Origin: Hyphococcus sp.
Lineage (GTDB): Bacteria; Pseudomonadota; Alphaproteobacteria; Caulobacterales; Parvularculaceae
Reading direction: 5' to 3'
Assembly (NCBI GenBank): GCA_028284345.1
Contig: JANQRY010000003.1
Location: 310,001-374,000 of the forward strand
Length of the DNA stretch: 64,000 nucleotides
The position numbers were made by a program, and so were the translations under genes. Positions within the stretch are counted from its first letter, which is position 1; every line of letters starts with the position of its first letter. The notes below the pieces were generated by a model that saw only the letters and a program-made list of their open reading frames with translations, was not told where the DNA came from and did no database searches. Below, one piece after another: positions 45,396-53,543 of the stretch.

Positions 45396-45443
45396 TTCGG
45401 AGCGACGGATCGTTTCACTCATGGGGTAAACCGCCGCTCCGAA
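45396..45443. promoter_or_regulatory. Inverted repeat between the second ligase and SDR genes
   Basis: TTCGGAGCG (45396-45404) and CGCTCCGAA (45435-45443) form a perfect 9-bp inverted repeat 30 nt apart, extended by ACGG/CCGC. It lies 40-90 nt upstream of the SDR start and about 90 nt beyond the ligase stop. There is no T-run, so an operator is more likely than a terminator. Confidence 0.4.
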
Positions 45444-45530
45444 GTCAGGTTGATCACTGTACTGCATAAACTACGCCTAAAGCCGAAAGGCGAGCGACGT
45501 TGCGCCGGCTACGATAGAGCGCGGCTCTTA

Positions 45531-47222
45531 TTAAGACCCATAGGTTTCACCGAGGCATGCAAAGCGGTCTTTTAATTCGTATTTCTTAATCTTGCCGGCA
45601 GGCGTCCTGGGCATTTCGTCAAGGACTTCGACAAATTCAGGCCAGAATTGTTTAGCCATGCCAGCTTCGGCGAGGCGCTCTTGCACATCGCCTAGCGTGA
45701 TATTCGCATCATCCGTAACAAGGACAGCACAGCCGCGCTCGCCCATCCGCGGATCGGGAACGCCAATCACCGCAACATCCGATACCTGCTCCATTTTCAA
45801 AATTTCATTCTCAATTTCAATAACAGGAATGTTCTGGCCGCCGCGTATAATGATATCCTTGGTTCTGCCAGAGATACGAATTCCGCCATCCGGCGTTCTG
45901 TAACCCTGGTCTCCCGTGTCGAACCATCCATCGGGCGTCTTCATTTCCTCGGTCAGGTCCGACTGTTTGTAATAGCCGGCAAAAATGTTTGGCCCTTTCA
46001 CATGAAGGCCGCCAGCATCGCCGTTCTTAACAAGAACGCCATTGTCATCCGCTATGCGCACATCCATCCAGTCGACCGGCATACCGTCGCTGGCCGCCAG
46101 CACTTCCACCGGCGCCCCCGCCTGGTGGATGGAGCAGATGCCCACCTCAGTGCATCCCCACAACGAAATCAAACCAACTTGAAATTCGTCTTTGAAATCG
46201 CGAGCGACCTGGGGAGGAATTGTCGCCCCGCCACAAGCGAAAGCTCGGAGCGAAGCGGTTGACCTTTTGCGCCTTTTGCTCGCTTCCACCAGATCCGTCG
46301 CGAAGGGCGTGGCGCTCAAAGTCCAGGTAACGCCCTCGGACTCAATAAGATCCAGCATCTGGTCCGGATCCCAAACATCCTGGTACACCAGCTTTTGCCC
46401 GGTAGAGAGCGGCAACATCGTACCCCAATAAAAGCCCGTCAGATGCCCGACCGTCGAAGCCATGAACGCCACGTCTTCAGACGTCAGTTCGATCGCTTCG
46501 GGGAGCGCGCGCCCGGTGGACCAGATCGTATTATACGTGTGCATTGCCGCTTTTGGGCTTCCTGTGGTGCCGGAGGTGAACAGCAAGGCTGCAACATCAT
46601 CCGCTCCAGGCGTTCGCCGCTCAAGTTCGTCCAGCAATCCGGGCTCTTTTTCCCATTCCGGTTTCAAAAAATCGTTTTCCAGATCGAGGCACTGCGCGCT
46701 TTTTCCGCCAACCACACACAGATGCTCCAGCGTCTCGACATCTTTCAAAACGTTCCGCCCAAGAGTGGCGTGATCAAACCCCTTAAAGGAATCCGGCACA
46801 AAGAGCATTTTGCTTCGGGCATGCCGGACCATAAAAGAGACTTCCCGCTCGCGATAGATCGGCGGGATCGGGCTCACGACTGCGCCCGCTCGCATGCATG
46901 CAAACGCAATCAGAGAAAAGCGCCAACTGTTTTGAAGTTGCACAGAAATGACGTCATTTCGCTTAATCCCCTTGGCTACGAATGCGCAGGCAACCCGATC
47001 CACCAGGCGCCGTAACGCGCTATAGGAAATTTTCGATAGGCTGCTTTGTCCATGTGTAGCTGTCACCACCGCCGTCTTCTCGGGTGCTTTCTCTGACCAC
47101 GCCAGAAACCCGTCCAAAGCGGTGACGTCTCGCCACCAACCGTTCCGGCGATAGAGTTTTGCATCGTCTGCGGAGTGAGTGGCGCGCCAGACATCCACGC
47201 CAAATGGACTTTTTGCAACCAA
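45531..47222 (-). CDS. AMP-dependent acyl-CoA synthetase (cyclohexanecarboxylate-CoA ligase-like)
   Basis: An ANL-superfamily ligase of about 563 aa. ALLFTSGTTGSPKAAMHTYN is the ATP-binding loop, SLWGCTEVGICSIHQ the A5 motif, GWFDTGDQGYRTPDGGIRIS and GRTKDIIIRGGQNI the hinge, and PAGKIKKYELKDRF carries the catalytic Lys. N-terminal GWWRDVTALDGFLAWSEKAP is typical of the AliA/2,3-dihydroxybenzoate-like subgroup that activates cyclic or branched acids. The start is uncertain: a TTG at 47222 has GGGAGG ten bases upstream; a TTG at 47246 would add eight residues. A perfect TACT-N4-AGTA site lies about 90 nt upstream. It is downstream of lysR on the same strand. Confidence 0.87.
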   Translation of the reverse strand: MVAKSPFGVDVWRATHSADDAKLYRRNGWWRDVTALDGFLAWSEKAPEKTAVVTATHGQSSLSKISYSALRRLVDRVACAFVAKGIKRNDVISVQLQNSWRFSLIAFACMRAGAVVSPIPPIYREREVSFMVRHARSKMLFVPDSFKGFDHATLGRNVLKDVETLEHLCVVGGKSAQCLDLENDFLKPEWEKEPGLLDELERRTPGADDVAALLFTSGTTGSPKAAMHTYNTIWSTGRALPEAIELTSEDVAFMASTVGHLTGFYWGTMLPLSTGQKLVYQDVWDPDQMLDLIESEGVTWTLSATPFATDLVEASKRRKRSTASLRAFACGGATIPPQVARDFKDEFQVGLISLWGCTEVGICSIHQAGAPVEVLAASDGMPVDWMDVRIADDNGVLVKNGDAGGLHVKGPNIFAGYYKQSDLTEEMKTPDGWFDTGDQGYRTPDGGIRISGRTKDIIIRGGQNIPVIEIENEILKMEQVSDVAVIGVPDPRMGERGCAVLVTDDANITLGDVQERLAEAGMAKQFWPEFVEVLDEMPRTPAGKIKKYELKDRFACLGETYGS

Positions 47223-47311
47223 CGCCAGGCGGCCTCCCTGCCGCAATGATTATTTATCCGCCAGTCGGCTACTGCAATCGCAGCGCAAATCTTGAAGGCG
47301 GAGCCCTATAA

Positions 47312-47323
47312 TACTTATTAGTA
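47312..47323. promoter_or_regulatory. Island palindrome (perfect) upstream of the second ligase gene
   Basis: TACTTATTAGTA within ATACTTATTAGTAT, a 14-bp near-perfect palindrome, 90 nt upstream of the ligase start and between lysR and the ligase gene. It is the exact reverse complement of the core at 36011-36022. Confidence 0.65.
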
Positions 47324-47417
47324 TCTTGCTGATATCAGAGATTGCCCTGAAGCGCAATCCGGTTCCCCGTTTTCGCCGCTTTTCATCAAAACAAGCCGCT
47401 TATTTGCCGCCTAAAGG

Positions 47418-48320
47418 TCAGCCTTCAAACGACCCGCAATCCCTTAAGGCTCTAACCAATGAACGCACCGCGCGCGAGGGTTCGCCCCCCTTTGTCGAAG
47501 CGATGATAATTTGATGCCGATCAAAAAAATCCAGATCCAGAATGGAAAACCGTCGGCGAAAGGATTTCGCTGCTGCGTATTTTGTGCTGACAACGCCGAT
47601 TGAATTTGTTCCCGCAACGAGGTCTGCAATGATTGGGAAGTACTCAATGACGTGAACATTATAGGCGTTGCCTCCCTCCGTTTCTGAAAAGGCGCCGCGC
47701 AACTTCTCGGCATATATTCCAACCCGATCAGGTGAAATAATCTGATAACTCCTCAGATCGTCAACCGTCGCCTTGGCGGACGCCAAAGGGTGCTTTTTTC
47801 GGACAAAGAAGTGCGCGCCGACGACGCCAAGCGGTATTTCGTTCAATCCGGAAAAGGGCGCAACATCACATTTAGGCGCCACCAGAACGTCCAAATCGCC
47901 GCAGCGCAAACCACCGATGCTTTGCTCGAGCGTTGAGGCGTAAAGTTGAATGTATATATCGCGGTTTTGAACGAGGAGCTTTCTAAGCGCTTGATTTAGC
48001 AACCCCTGCAGCGAAGCAGGACTGACGCCCAGGCGGATGGAATGCTGCGCCGTATTTCGGTAAGCGGATGCTTCAGCGGATAGCTTGCCAAGATCTAAGA
48101 CGATGCGCCTTGCTCGGTTCAAAAATATGCGCCCTCTATCCGTCGCGACCATATCCCGCGCGCTTCGATCAAAAATGGCGTAACCCAGCTCTTTCTCTAG
48201 ATTTGCGACGCTTTTCGTGACCGCCGACTGGCTGATGTTGAGCGCCTCCGCAGCGACTGTGAAGGACCCGAAGCGATCGACGGCGACGACGCGCTGTAAG
48301 TTCGTGGAATTGATCATCAT
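47418..48320 (-). CDS. LysR-family transcriptional regulator
   Basis: A 300-aa regulator with an N-terminal winged helix (QRVVAVDRFGSFTVAAEALN, then ISQSAVTKSVANLEKELGYA) and a C-terminal periplasmic-binding-protein-like effector domain (HSIRLGVSPASLQGLLNQAL, GLRCGDLDVLVAP). LysR proteins usually activate a neighbouring gene in response to a pathway metabolite. Here the nearest same-strand target is the acyl-CoA ligase gene downstream, and the divergent target is the NTF2-like pair. ATGATG at 48320 follows TTGGA. No LysR box could be assigned with confidence in the upstream region. Confidence 0.9.
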   Translation of the reverse strand: MMINSTNLQRVVAVDRFGSFTVAAEALNISQSAVTKSVANLEKELGYAIFDRSARDMVATDRGRIFLNRARRIVLDLGKLSAEASAYRNTAQHSIRLGVSPASLQGLLNQALRKLLVQNRDIYIQLYASTLEQSIGGLRCGDLDVLVAPKCDVAPFSGLNEIPLGVVGAHFFVRKKHPLASAKATVDDLRSYQIISPDRVGIYAEKLRGAFSETEGGNAYNVHVIEYFPIIADLVAGTNSIGVVSTKYAAAKSFRRRFSILDLDFFDRHQIIIASTKGGEPSRAVRSLVRALRDCGSFEG

Positions 48321-48722
48321 TCCAATATAGAATGAGAAAGAACCATTTGGAATTTGAATCTTGCGGCGGCAGGGAGGATATCAACGTAAACGACCGATAC
48401 TCGGAGGATTACATTATGGCGCGCGCGCCAACCGCGCAGGCATTTGTGGCCGGCGTTGAAGTGATTTCCTTTGTTCAACCGCATGCCGAACCGCCTGACG
48501 ACGCGATGCCGCCTCGACAACCAGGCCAAAGGTGTTTTGCCGCGATGGAACGACGGGCGGCTCCGTCGTTCCAACAACGAAGTTGCGTTTATCGCGAACG
48601 AAATGCGGGGCTGGTTCGAGCGGGCCTCCCCTCTGCTGACCGATTTGCGTATCATCTGGCGATAGCCGCCAATACTGTAAAAGCCGGCGTTTCGCCGAGA
48701 TCAATCTACCGGGAGTCGAAAG
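48321..48722. other. Gap between lysR and the NTF2-like genes; possible small ORF
   Basis: This 402-nt stretch has one candidate translation start with a good ribosome binding site (GGAGG, ATG at 48416) giving a 107-aa frame to 48739 (MARAPTAQAFVAGVEVISFV) that would overlap the next gene by 17 nt. I recognise no family, and alternative frames are equally open, so it may be a decayed gene. The sequence next to lysR should hold the lysR promoter. Confidence 0.3.
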
Positions 48723-49211
48723 ATGTCAGGTTACGATGAATTTCTAAACGACTTCACCGATCAATGGGATCATGCATGGAACTCGCACGACCATAATCTG
48801 ATTATGTCGTTGTTCGCAGAAGATTTTGTTTTCGACGATCAAACATTTTGGCCGAATACAATATCAACACGAGAAGAGATGAAGTCATACTTGGAGAAAG
48901 TCTTTTCCGTCATGCATGACGTTCAGTTTGAAGAACTGGGGCGGTTCTTTGACCCTTCAGCTTGTCGCGGCATTTTTCTGTTCATGCAATCTGGGAGTCC
49001 CCCCCCTAGCGCTCCGCAGGAAAATAAATTCAGAACACACGGATGCGATATATTTCTAGGCTTCAAAGACGGGAAGCTGTCAAACTATCTTGCGAGCTAC
49101 GAGATCACTGAAATGATGCGTCAGATGAAAATGTTGCCGCCTCGAAATGGAAAGATTGGAGGGGCTTATTTGCTTTCGCTTCAAAAGGACCGTGTTGGGA
49201 CGAGGGCATAG
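48723..49211 (+). CDS. NTF2-like/SnoaL-type protein 1
   Basis: A 162-aa protein of the NTF2 fold, recognisable from the N-terminal helix FTDQWDHAWNSHDHNLIMSL, then FAEDFVFDDQTF and EMKSYLEKVFSVMHDVQFEE. Members are ketosteroid isomerase-like enzymes, polyketide cyclases or small-molecule binding proteins; the acidic residues in the cavity suit proton transfer on a carbonyl compound. GGGAG lies seven bases before the ATG. It is followed after 32 nt by a second NTF2-like gene, so a heterodimer or paralogous pair is possible. The role in the pathway is unknown; base composition is among the most AT-rich of the window. Confidence 0.75.
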   Translation: MSGYDEFLNDFTDQWDHAWNSHDHNLIMSLFAEDFVFDDQTFWPNTISTREEMKSYLEKVFSVMHDVQFEELGRFFDPSACRGIFLFMQSGSPPPSAPQENKFRTHGCDIFLGFKDGKLSNYLASYEITEMMRQMKMLPPRNGKIGGAYLLSLQKDRVGTRA

Positions 49212-49243
49212 GTTTGCAGGCCCCCGGCGCATTGGAGAAAAAC

Positions 49244-49642
49244 ATGCCGAGGTCTGAAAATCTGCAAAAGTGGATGGACGTTTTTCCAAGCCACAAGCCG
49301 GAACATTTGGCGCCGCTCCTGGACGATGGCGCGGTTTTTCACTCCCCCGTAGTTCATACGCCGCAAGAAGGTAAGCCCAAAGTCATTTCCTATCTCGCAA
49401 CCGCGGGCGAGATATTAGAGAAGGCGAATTTTCAGTATGTGCGAGAGATCGATAATGGCGAGAACGCCATGCTCGAATTCACATGCGTGCTGAATGGGAT
49501 CATTATAAACGGCGTTGACATCATTCATTGGAATGAGGAAGGGAAGATCGCCGACTTCAAAGTAATGGTTCGCCCTTTAAAAGGGATCCAGGCAATCCAT
49601 GCGGCAATGAAAGCTGCATTTGAGGAGCAGGCCGCGCACTGA
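49244..49642 (+). CDS. NTF2-like/SnoaL-type protein 2
   Basis: A 132-aa single NTF2-like domain: MPRSENLQKWMDVFPSHKPE, LAPLLDDGAVFHSPVV, EKANFQYVREIDNGENAMLE and GVDIIHWNEEGKIADFKVMV, with the C-terminal RPLKGIQAIHAAM. The ATG at 49244 has GGAG six bases upstream; the frame is open from 49214, where it abuts the previous gene. Relatives with the FHSPV...W.E.GKI..FKVMVRPLK pattern are widespread hypothetical proteins near steroid, terpene and fatty-acid catabolism genes. It converges on the DECR-like reductase gene, with only two bases between the stops. Confidence 0.82.
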   Translation: MPRSENLQKWMDVFPSHKPEHLAPLLDDGAVFHSPVVHTPQEGKPKVISYLATAGEILEKANFQYVREIDNGENAMLEFTCVLNGIIINGVDIIHWNEEGKIADFKVMVRPLKGIQAIHAAMKAAFEEQAAH

Positions 49643-49644
49643 CA

Positions 49645-50550
49645 TTACTCTGTCGTCTGGTCAGCTTTGTCCTTTTGATTTTGACGCTCAATAGATTGTC
49701 GAGCTTGCGCCCATTGATCGTCCGTCCAGGCGCTGAGATCTGAAAAGTTTCCTCCTGTCGCATTAAATAAGGCGCCATCAATTGCGATTGTCTGTCCGTT
49801 TACATACTCGGCGCCAGGCGCCATCAGAAAAATGGCGAGATTTACAAGCTCGTGCATCTCGCCTGCGCGTCCCATTGGGTTGCCTCGCCCAGTACTCATA
49901 AGCTTTTGTCCCTCTTTATCCGGCGCCAGACGATTAGACATGCCTTCTGTTGGGAATGGCCCAGGCGCTATGGCATTGTGGCGGACGCCATATCGACCCC
50001 ATTCAACCGCCAAGGATTGGCTCATTGCGTTCACGGCCGCCTTTGACATTGCGGATGGGACCACAAAGGGTCCTCCATTCCAGACCCACGTTGCAAGGAT
50101 CGAAAGCACGTTCCCAGGTTCGCCATCATTTATCCAACGTTTTCCAACATTATGAGTCATATAAAACGTTCCTCGAAATACGATGTTTGAAATCGCATCG
50201 AAACCTCGAATGGAAAGATCTTCAGTGCGCGATATAAAATTGCCGGCTGCGTTATTCACTAGACCGCTAAGCGGGCCATAGTCACCCCAGATTCGCTCAA
50301 CCATTTGATCGATTACGTCAGGGTCCCTAATATCGCAAACGTGGGGAACGACGGTTCCGCCATGCTGTCTGACAAGTTCATTTGCCGTGTCCTCACAGAT
50401 CTGTCTTCGACGACCACAGATATGAACTTCGGCGCCCATTTTCAGAAAGCCTTCGGACATTTCCTTACCAAGGCCAGAGCCCCCGCCCGTTATCAAAATA
50501 CGTTGACCGCTCATCAATCCATCGCGGTACATGAGTTTCGAAATATCCAC
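49645..50550 (-). CDS. 2,4-dienoyl-CoA reductase-like SDR
   Basis: A 301-aa SDR. TGGGSGLGKEMSEGFLKMGA binds NADP(H) (CGRRRQ with Arg residues after beta2), NNAAGNFISRTEDLS follows, and the active region is WVWNGGPFVVPSAMSKAAVN. The Tyr of the usual YxxxK is replaced by Ser, as in mitochondrial-type 2,4-dienoyl-CoA reductases, which share the VVPSA..K pattern. It probably reduces a dienoyl- or enoyl-CoA, letting unsaturated chains enter beta-oxidation. A GTG at 50550 with AAAGGGA eight bases upstream is preferred over an ATG at 50610. A perfect 16-bp palindrome with the island core lies about 215 nt upstream. Confidence 0.84.
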   Translation of the reverse strand: MDISKLMYRDGLMSGQRILITGGGSGLGKEMSEGFLKMGAEVHICGRRRQICEDTANELVRQHGGTVVPHVCDIRDPDVIDQMVERIWGDYGPLSGLVNNAAGNFISRTEDLSIRGFDAISNIVFRGTFYMTHNVGKRWINDGEPGNVLSILATWVWNGGPFVVPSAMSKAAVNAMSQSLAVEWGRYGVRHNAIAPGPFPTEGMSNRLAPDKEGQKLMSTGRGNPMGRAGEMHELVNLAIFLMAPGAEYVNGQTIAIDGALFNATGGNFSDLSAWTDDQWAQARQSIERQNQKDKADQTTE

Positions 50551-51399
50551 GTCTGATCCCTTTGTGTTTTTGCTAAGCAATAAAAAGCGGCGGGCTACGC
50601 GCGCCCGCATGAAGGTTAGGTTTCACTCTATCTTCCGCGTGTTTCGTCGAAAGTCTGATTGGTCGGGAACGCGCTGGGCGGTCGATACTCAATTTCGGCG
50701 TTTTGGGTTTCCGGGCGAATGTATTTCGAGGCGAACATCTCAACCCGCGCTCCGTTACGCACTACTCATCAGTAGTTTAATGTCGTGTATTCGGCAGGCC
50801 CTTTTGGGTCAAGTTCGGGATTTCGCCGCCTATCAGGACAACAATGTAGATTTTTGGCCTAACGCATCGGTTGCTTTCTCGTTTGCCGACGGGCTTTTCG
50901 ATTGAGATTTTACCTATCGCTCCCGAGCAGAGGAGGACTATGTAAACCCCAATTCATCAGGTCGGGTCTTAGATCCCGGGTTAGCTTCGTCAGCCTTTTA
51001 ATCACGGCTAAATGGATCGGCGTGAAATCGATCCGGAAAGGCGTGCGTCACGAAATCCGCGGCGCTGACGCCCCCATCCTCCAAGAGCACGCTGATCCCA
51101 TTCAGGCAGCCCTCCGCCTCTCGGCGTTCAGCGGTGATTGCATCGATCGTCCGTTCGGCAAACTCTGCGCGGGTCGCCGCGATGCGTACACTGGATTTTT
51201 AGTGGGCGTAGAGTGCTGATCGCAGAAAGCGGCAAGCCGCCCGCGCTATAGCAACGCGCGCAGCCAAGGCGAACCTTCCAAAAACTGACAAAAAGGCGTG
51301 CGGCCAGGGAAAATTCTGACCCTATAGAGGCCCTATTTGGCGCAGCAAATAATTCGGATTTTTGGCGTTATCGTAAGCCACTGTATTTGCTTCTAAAAA
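50551..51399. other. Gene-poor right end of the island with a coding remnant
   Basis: Apart from the palindrome at 50763-50774 no intact gene is evident in these 849 nt. On the minus strand 50998-51198 is an open stretch without start codon whose translation (TRAEFAERTIDAITAERREA, ending HAFPDRFHADPFSRD) looks like the C-terminal part of a real protein of unknown family. Its N-terminus is cut by a stop at 51199-51201. The last 150 nt before the tRNA are AT-rich and contain no recognisable gene, and no integrase is seen. Confidence 0.45.
50763..50774. promoter_or_regulatory. Island palindrome (perfect) upstream of the DECR-like gene
   Basis: TACTCATCAGTA lies inside the perfect inverted repeat ACTACT-N4-AGTAGT (50761-50776). 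It is the copy nearest the tRNA-Trp boundary and about 215 nt upstream of the reductase GTG. Confidence 0.6.
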
Positions 51400-51475
51400 T
51401 GGCAGGGGCGGAGGGACTCGAACCCCCGGCCCTCGGTTTTGGAGACCGATGCTCTACCAACTGAGCTACACCCCT
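51400..51475 (-). tRNA. tRNA-Trp (anticodon CCA)
   Basis: A complete cloverleaf reads on the minus strand: acceptor AGGGGTG/CGCCCCT, D-arm GCTCAGTTGGTAGAGC, anticodon stem TCGGT/ACCGA with loop CTCCAAA (anticodon CCA at 51442-51440), a T-arm with GTTCGAGTC, discriminator G and an encoded CCA. It lies just upstream of the island boundary, and the 3' half is duplicated at 24422-24501. It is downstream of lpxB with 61 nt between, on the same strand. Confidence 0.97.
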
Positions 51476-51536
51476 AGGCCGTCATCGAGGATTAGGGCCC
51501 GGCGCCGGTTCCCGCAAGGGGCGCGGCGCCGGAAAA

Positions 51537-52691
51537 TCAATCCTTAACCCAGCCGAGGACAGCCCGCGCCGCCGTTTCCGCGGCGGGCGGGCCGCCGGTT
51601 CCGAGTTTTGCGAGGGCGGCGGGAAAGGCGTCGCGCTGGCGCGCGCGCGCATCGGCGTCGGTGAGCAGGCGCCCGAGCGCCTTCGCCAGCGCCGGCGGCT
51701 CGCATTTTTCCTGGATGAATTCCGGAATGATCTCCGCCCCTGCGGCGATGTTGATCAGCGAGGCCCATTTCGACGTCACGACGCTCCGCCCCCAGGCGGC
51801 GCTGACCGGATCGAACCGATAGGCGACGACCATGGGCGCCCCGCAAATCGCGAGTTCCGTCGACAGCGTGCCCGACGCCACCAGGCCGGCGTCGGCGGCG
51901 TCAAAGGCGGCGGTTTTTTCCGCTGCCGCGATCAACAGCGGCGCGGCGTCCCAGCCGTCAAACGCCGCAGCAATGTCGGCCTCGCGCCCCGGCGCAACGG
52001 GGATTGCAATTTTCAGCGCCAGCAGATCAGTGCGAACAATGTCGATCGCCTTGCGAAACCGCTCAGTAAGCTGACGGATTTCCGCGCGCCGGCTGCCCGG
52101 CGCAAGCAGCACAAGCGGGCCGTCGCCAATCCGGTATTTGTCGCGGAAACCGGCGCCGCCGCCGCGCCCGCGCATCATCTCCTGAAAGCCGGAATGGCCG
52201 GCGCAGACGGTCCCGACCCCATGTTTTTCAAACCACGGCGTTTCGAACTCGAACAAAGTGATCACGCCGTCGAACAGCCGCGCCAGCGTTTCGGCGCGTT
52301 TGGGGCGCGAGGCCCAGACCTGCGGCGCCACATATTTGATCAGCGCCGTTTGCGGCGAGGCTTTTCGGATGCGCGTTGCGGCGATTTTTGAAAACGCCCA
52401 ACTGTCGATCAGCACGGCGGCGTCGACATTTTCCCGCGCGGCGTGATCGGCAAGCGCGCGCGCCCCGTTCAGCGCTGCAGGCAGCGCCTTTAACGCGTCG
52501 ACGGGCCCCATCACGGAAAAGGCGCCAATATCGAACAGGCTGGCGAGACCTTGCGACGCCATGACGGGCCCGCCGCAGCCGGAAAACGCAACGCCAGGCG
52601 CGCGCGCCGAGAGCGCCGCCATCAACGCGCCGCCCAGCGCGTCCCCTGACGGCTCGACGGCGCAGATCATGACCTTCAGCGGCCGCGTCAT
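51537..52691 (-). CDS. lpxB: Lipid-A-disaccharide synthase
   Basis: GT19 glycosyltransferase joining UDP-2,3-diacylglucosamine and lipid X to the beta-1,6 disaccharide of lipid A at the inner membrane. The 384-aa product has VEPSGDALGGALMAAL (family signature near the N-terminus), VAPQVWASRPKRAETLAR and LVLLAPGSRRAEIRQL, then ASGTLSTELAICGAPMVVAY. Its ATG overlaps the lpxI stop (52688-52691). It is last gene of the envelope cluster. Confidence 0.96.
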   Translation of the reverse strand: MTRPLKVMICAVEPSGDALGGALMAALSARAPGVAFSGCGGPVMASQGLASLFDIGAFSVMGPVDALKALPAALNGARALADHAARENVDAAVLIDSWAFSKIAATRIRKASPQTALIKYVAPQVWASRPKRAETLARLFDGVITLFEFETPWFEKHGVGTVCAGHSGFQEMMRGRGGGAGFRDKYRIGDGPLVLLAPGSRRAEIRQLTERFRKAIDIVRTDLLALKIAIPVAPGREADIAAAFDGWDAAPLLIAAAEKTAAFDAADAGLVASGTLSTELAICGAPMVVAYRFDPVSAAWGRSVVTSKWASLINIAAGAEIIPEFIQEKCEPPALAKALGRLLTDADARARQRDAFPAALAKLGTGGPPAAETAARAVLGWVKD

Positions 52692-53536
52692 TGCGGATTG
52701 AGGTCCGCCTCGGAAAATCCGTAGAGAAACAATCCGGCCTCATCGGCGAGCGCTATCGCCTCATCGCGATTCATGACGAGGGCGAGGCCGGCCTCAACGG
52801 CGACGCCGCGCAATCCGGCGGCCTGCGCGCGGCGGACGGTTTCGGGCCCGACCACCGGCAAATCAACGCGCAGTTCCTGGCCGGGTTTCGGTCTTTTGAC
52901 GAGGACGCCCTCTCGCTTGCGCTCCGGCGCGCGGGGCAGCGCCGCGCAGCGCGACAGCATCGCATCCGTCCCTTCCGCCGCCTCGACGGCGAGCACATGC
53001 CCCGAGGCGACCACCGCCGCCTGCCCGACGTCAAAAGGTCCGATGGCGTTGATCAGCGCCGCCGCCTTGGCGATATCGGCGACATCGTCCGTGGACGGCG
53101 CGTGCGCGCCAAGCGGTCCTTGCGGCGCCGTCAACCCTCTCACCGCCTCGTCGGCGCCAACGACGAGAAAGTTTTCCGCTTCAAGCGTTTCAACGAGCAC
53201 ATCGAGAATGGCGCCGTCGCCGCGGGCCGCCGCCGCAATGATTTTCGGCAGCAGCGCCGCGCCGCGCCAGTCGACTTTCAAGGCCGCAAAATCAGGACGG
53301 CGCACAACGCCGGCGAAACAGACGGCGTCGCAATCGGCCTCGCGCAACAGACGGAGGATCTTGCCCGCCTCGCCGAGACCGCACTCATCGCCCAGCTTCG
53401 AATTTATGGGCGCATCGGCGGAGCCGGCGATGCGGATCAAATGATAGGGCTCGCCCAGCGCCTCCCGCTCGGCGACGACGCGCATCGGCAGAGCCCCGCC
53501 GCCGGCGATCAAACCGAGTTTTCGCCAGCGCGCCAT
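52688..53536 (-). CDS. lpxI: UDP-2,3-diacylglucosamine pyrophosphatase LpxI
   Basis: Hydrolyses UDP-2,3-diacylglucosamine to lipid X and UMP, the step done by LpxH in enterobacteria; alphaproteobacteria such as Caulobacter use LpxI. The 282-aa protein begins LGLIAGGGALPMRVVAE (LpxI N-domain) and has the C-domain signatures GPFDVGQAAVVASGHVLAVE and KRPKPGQELRVDLPVVGPET. The acidic pair near the C-terminal AAGLRGVAVEAGLALV belongs to the metal site. It lies between lpxA and lpxB with a gap of only 7 nt to lpxA, and the position confirms the assignment. Confidence 0.94.
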   Translation of the reverse strand: MARWRKLGLIAGGGALPMRVVAEREALGEPYHLIRIAGSADAPINSKLGDECGLGEAGKILRLLREADCDAVCFAGVVRRPDFAALKVDWRGAALLPKIIAAAARGDGAILDVLVETLEAENFLVVGADEAVRGLTAPQGPLGAHAPSTDDVADIAKAAALINAIGPFDVGQAAVVASGHVLAVEAAEGTDAMLSRCAALPRAPERKREGVLVKRPKPGQELRVDLPVVGPETVRRAQAAGLRGVAVEAGLALVMNRDEAIALADEAGLFLYGFSEADLNPQ

Positions 53537-53543
53537 CGACCCT

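Noticed and set aside
48690-48705. AATACTGTAAAAG upstream of the first NTF2-like gene as another island palindrome
   Set aside because: Only the left half-site matches; the right half has no AGTA.
50531-51219. Two plus-strand open frames near the right end of the island
   Set aside because: No ribosome binding site or family similarity; the minus-strand remnant at 50998-51198 has the more natural composition.
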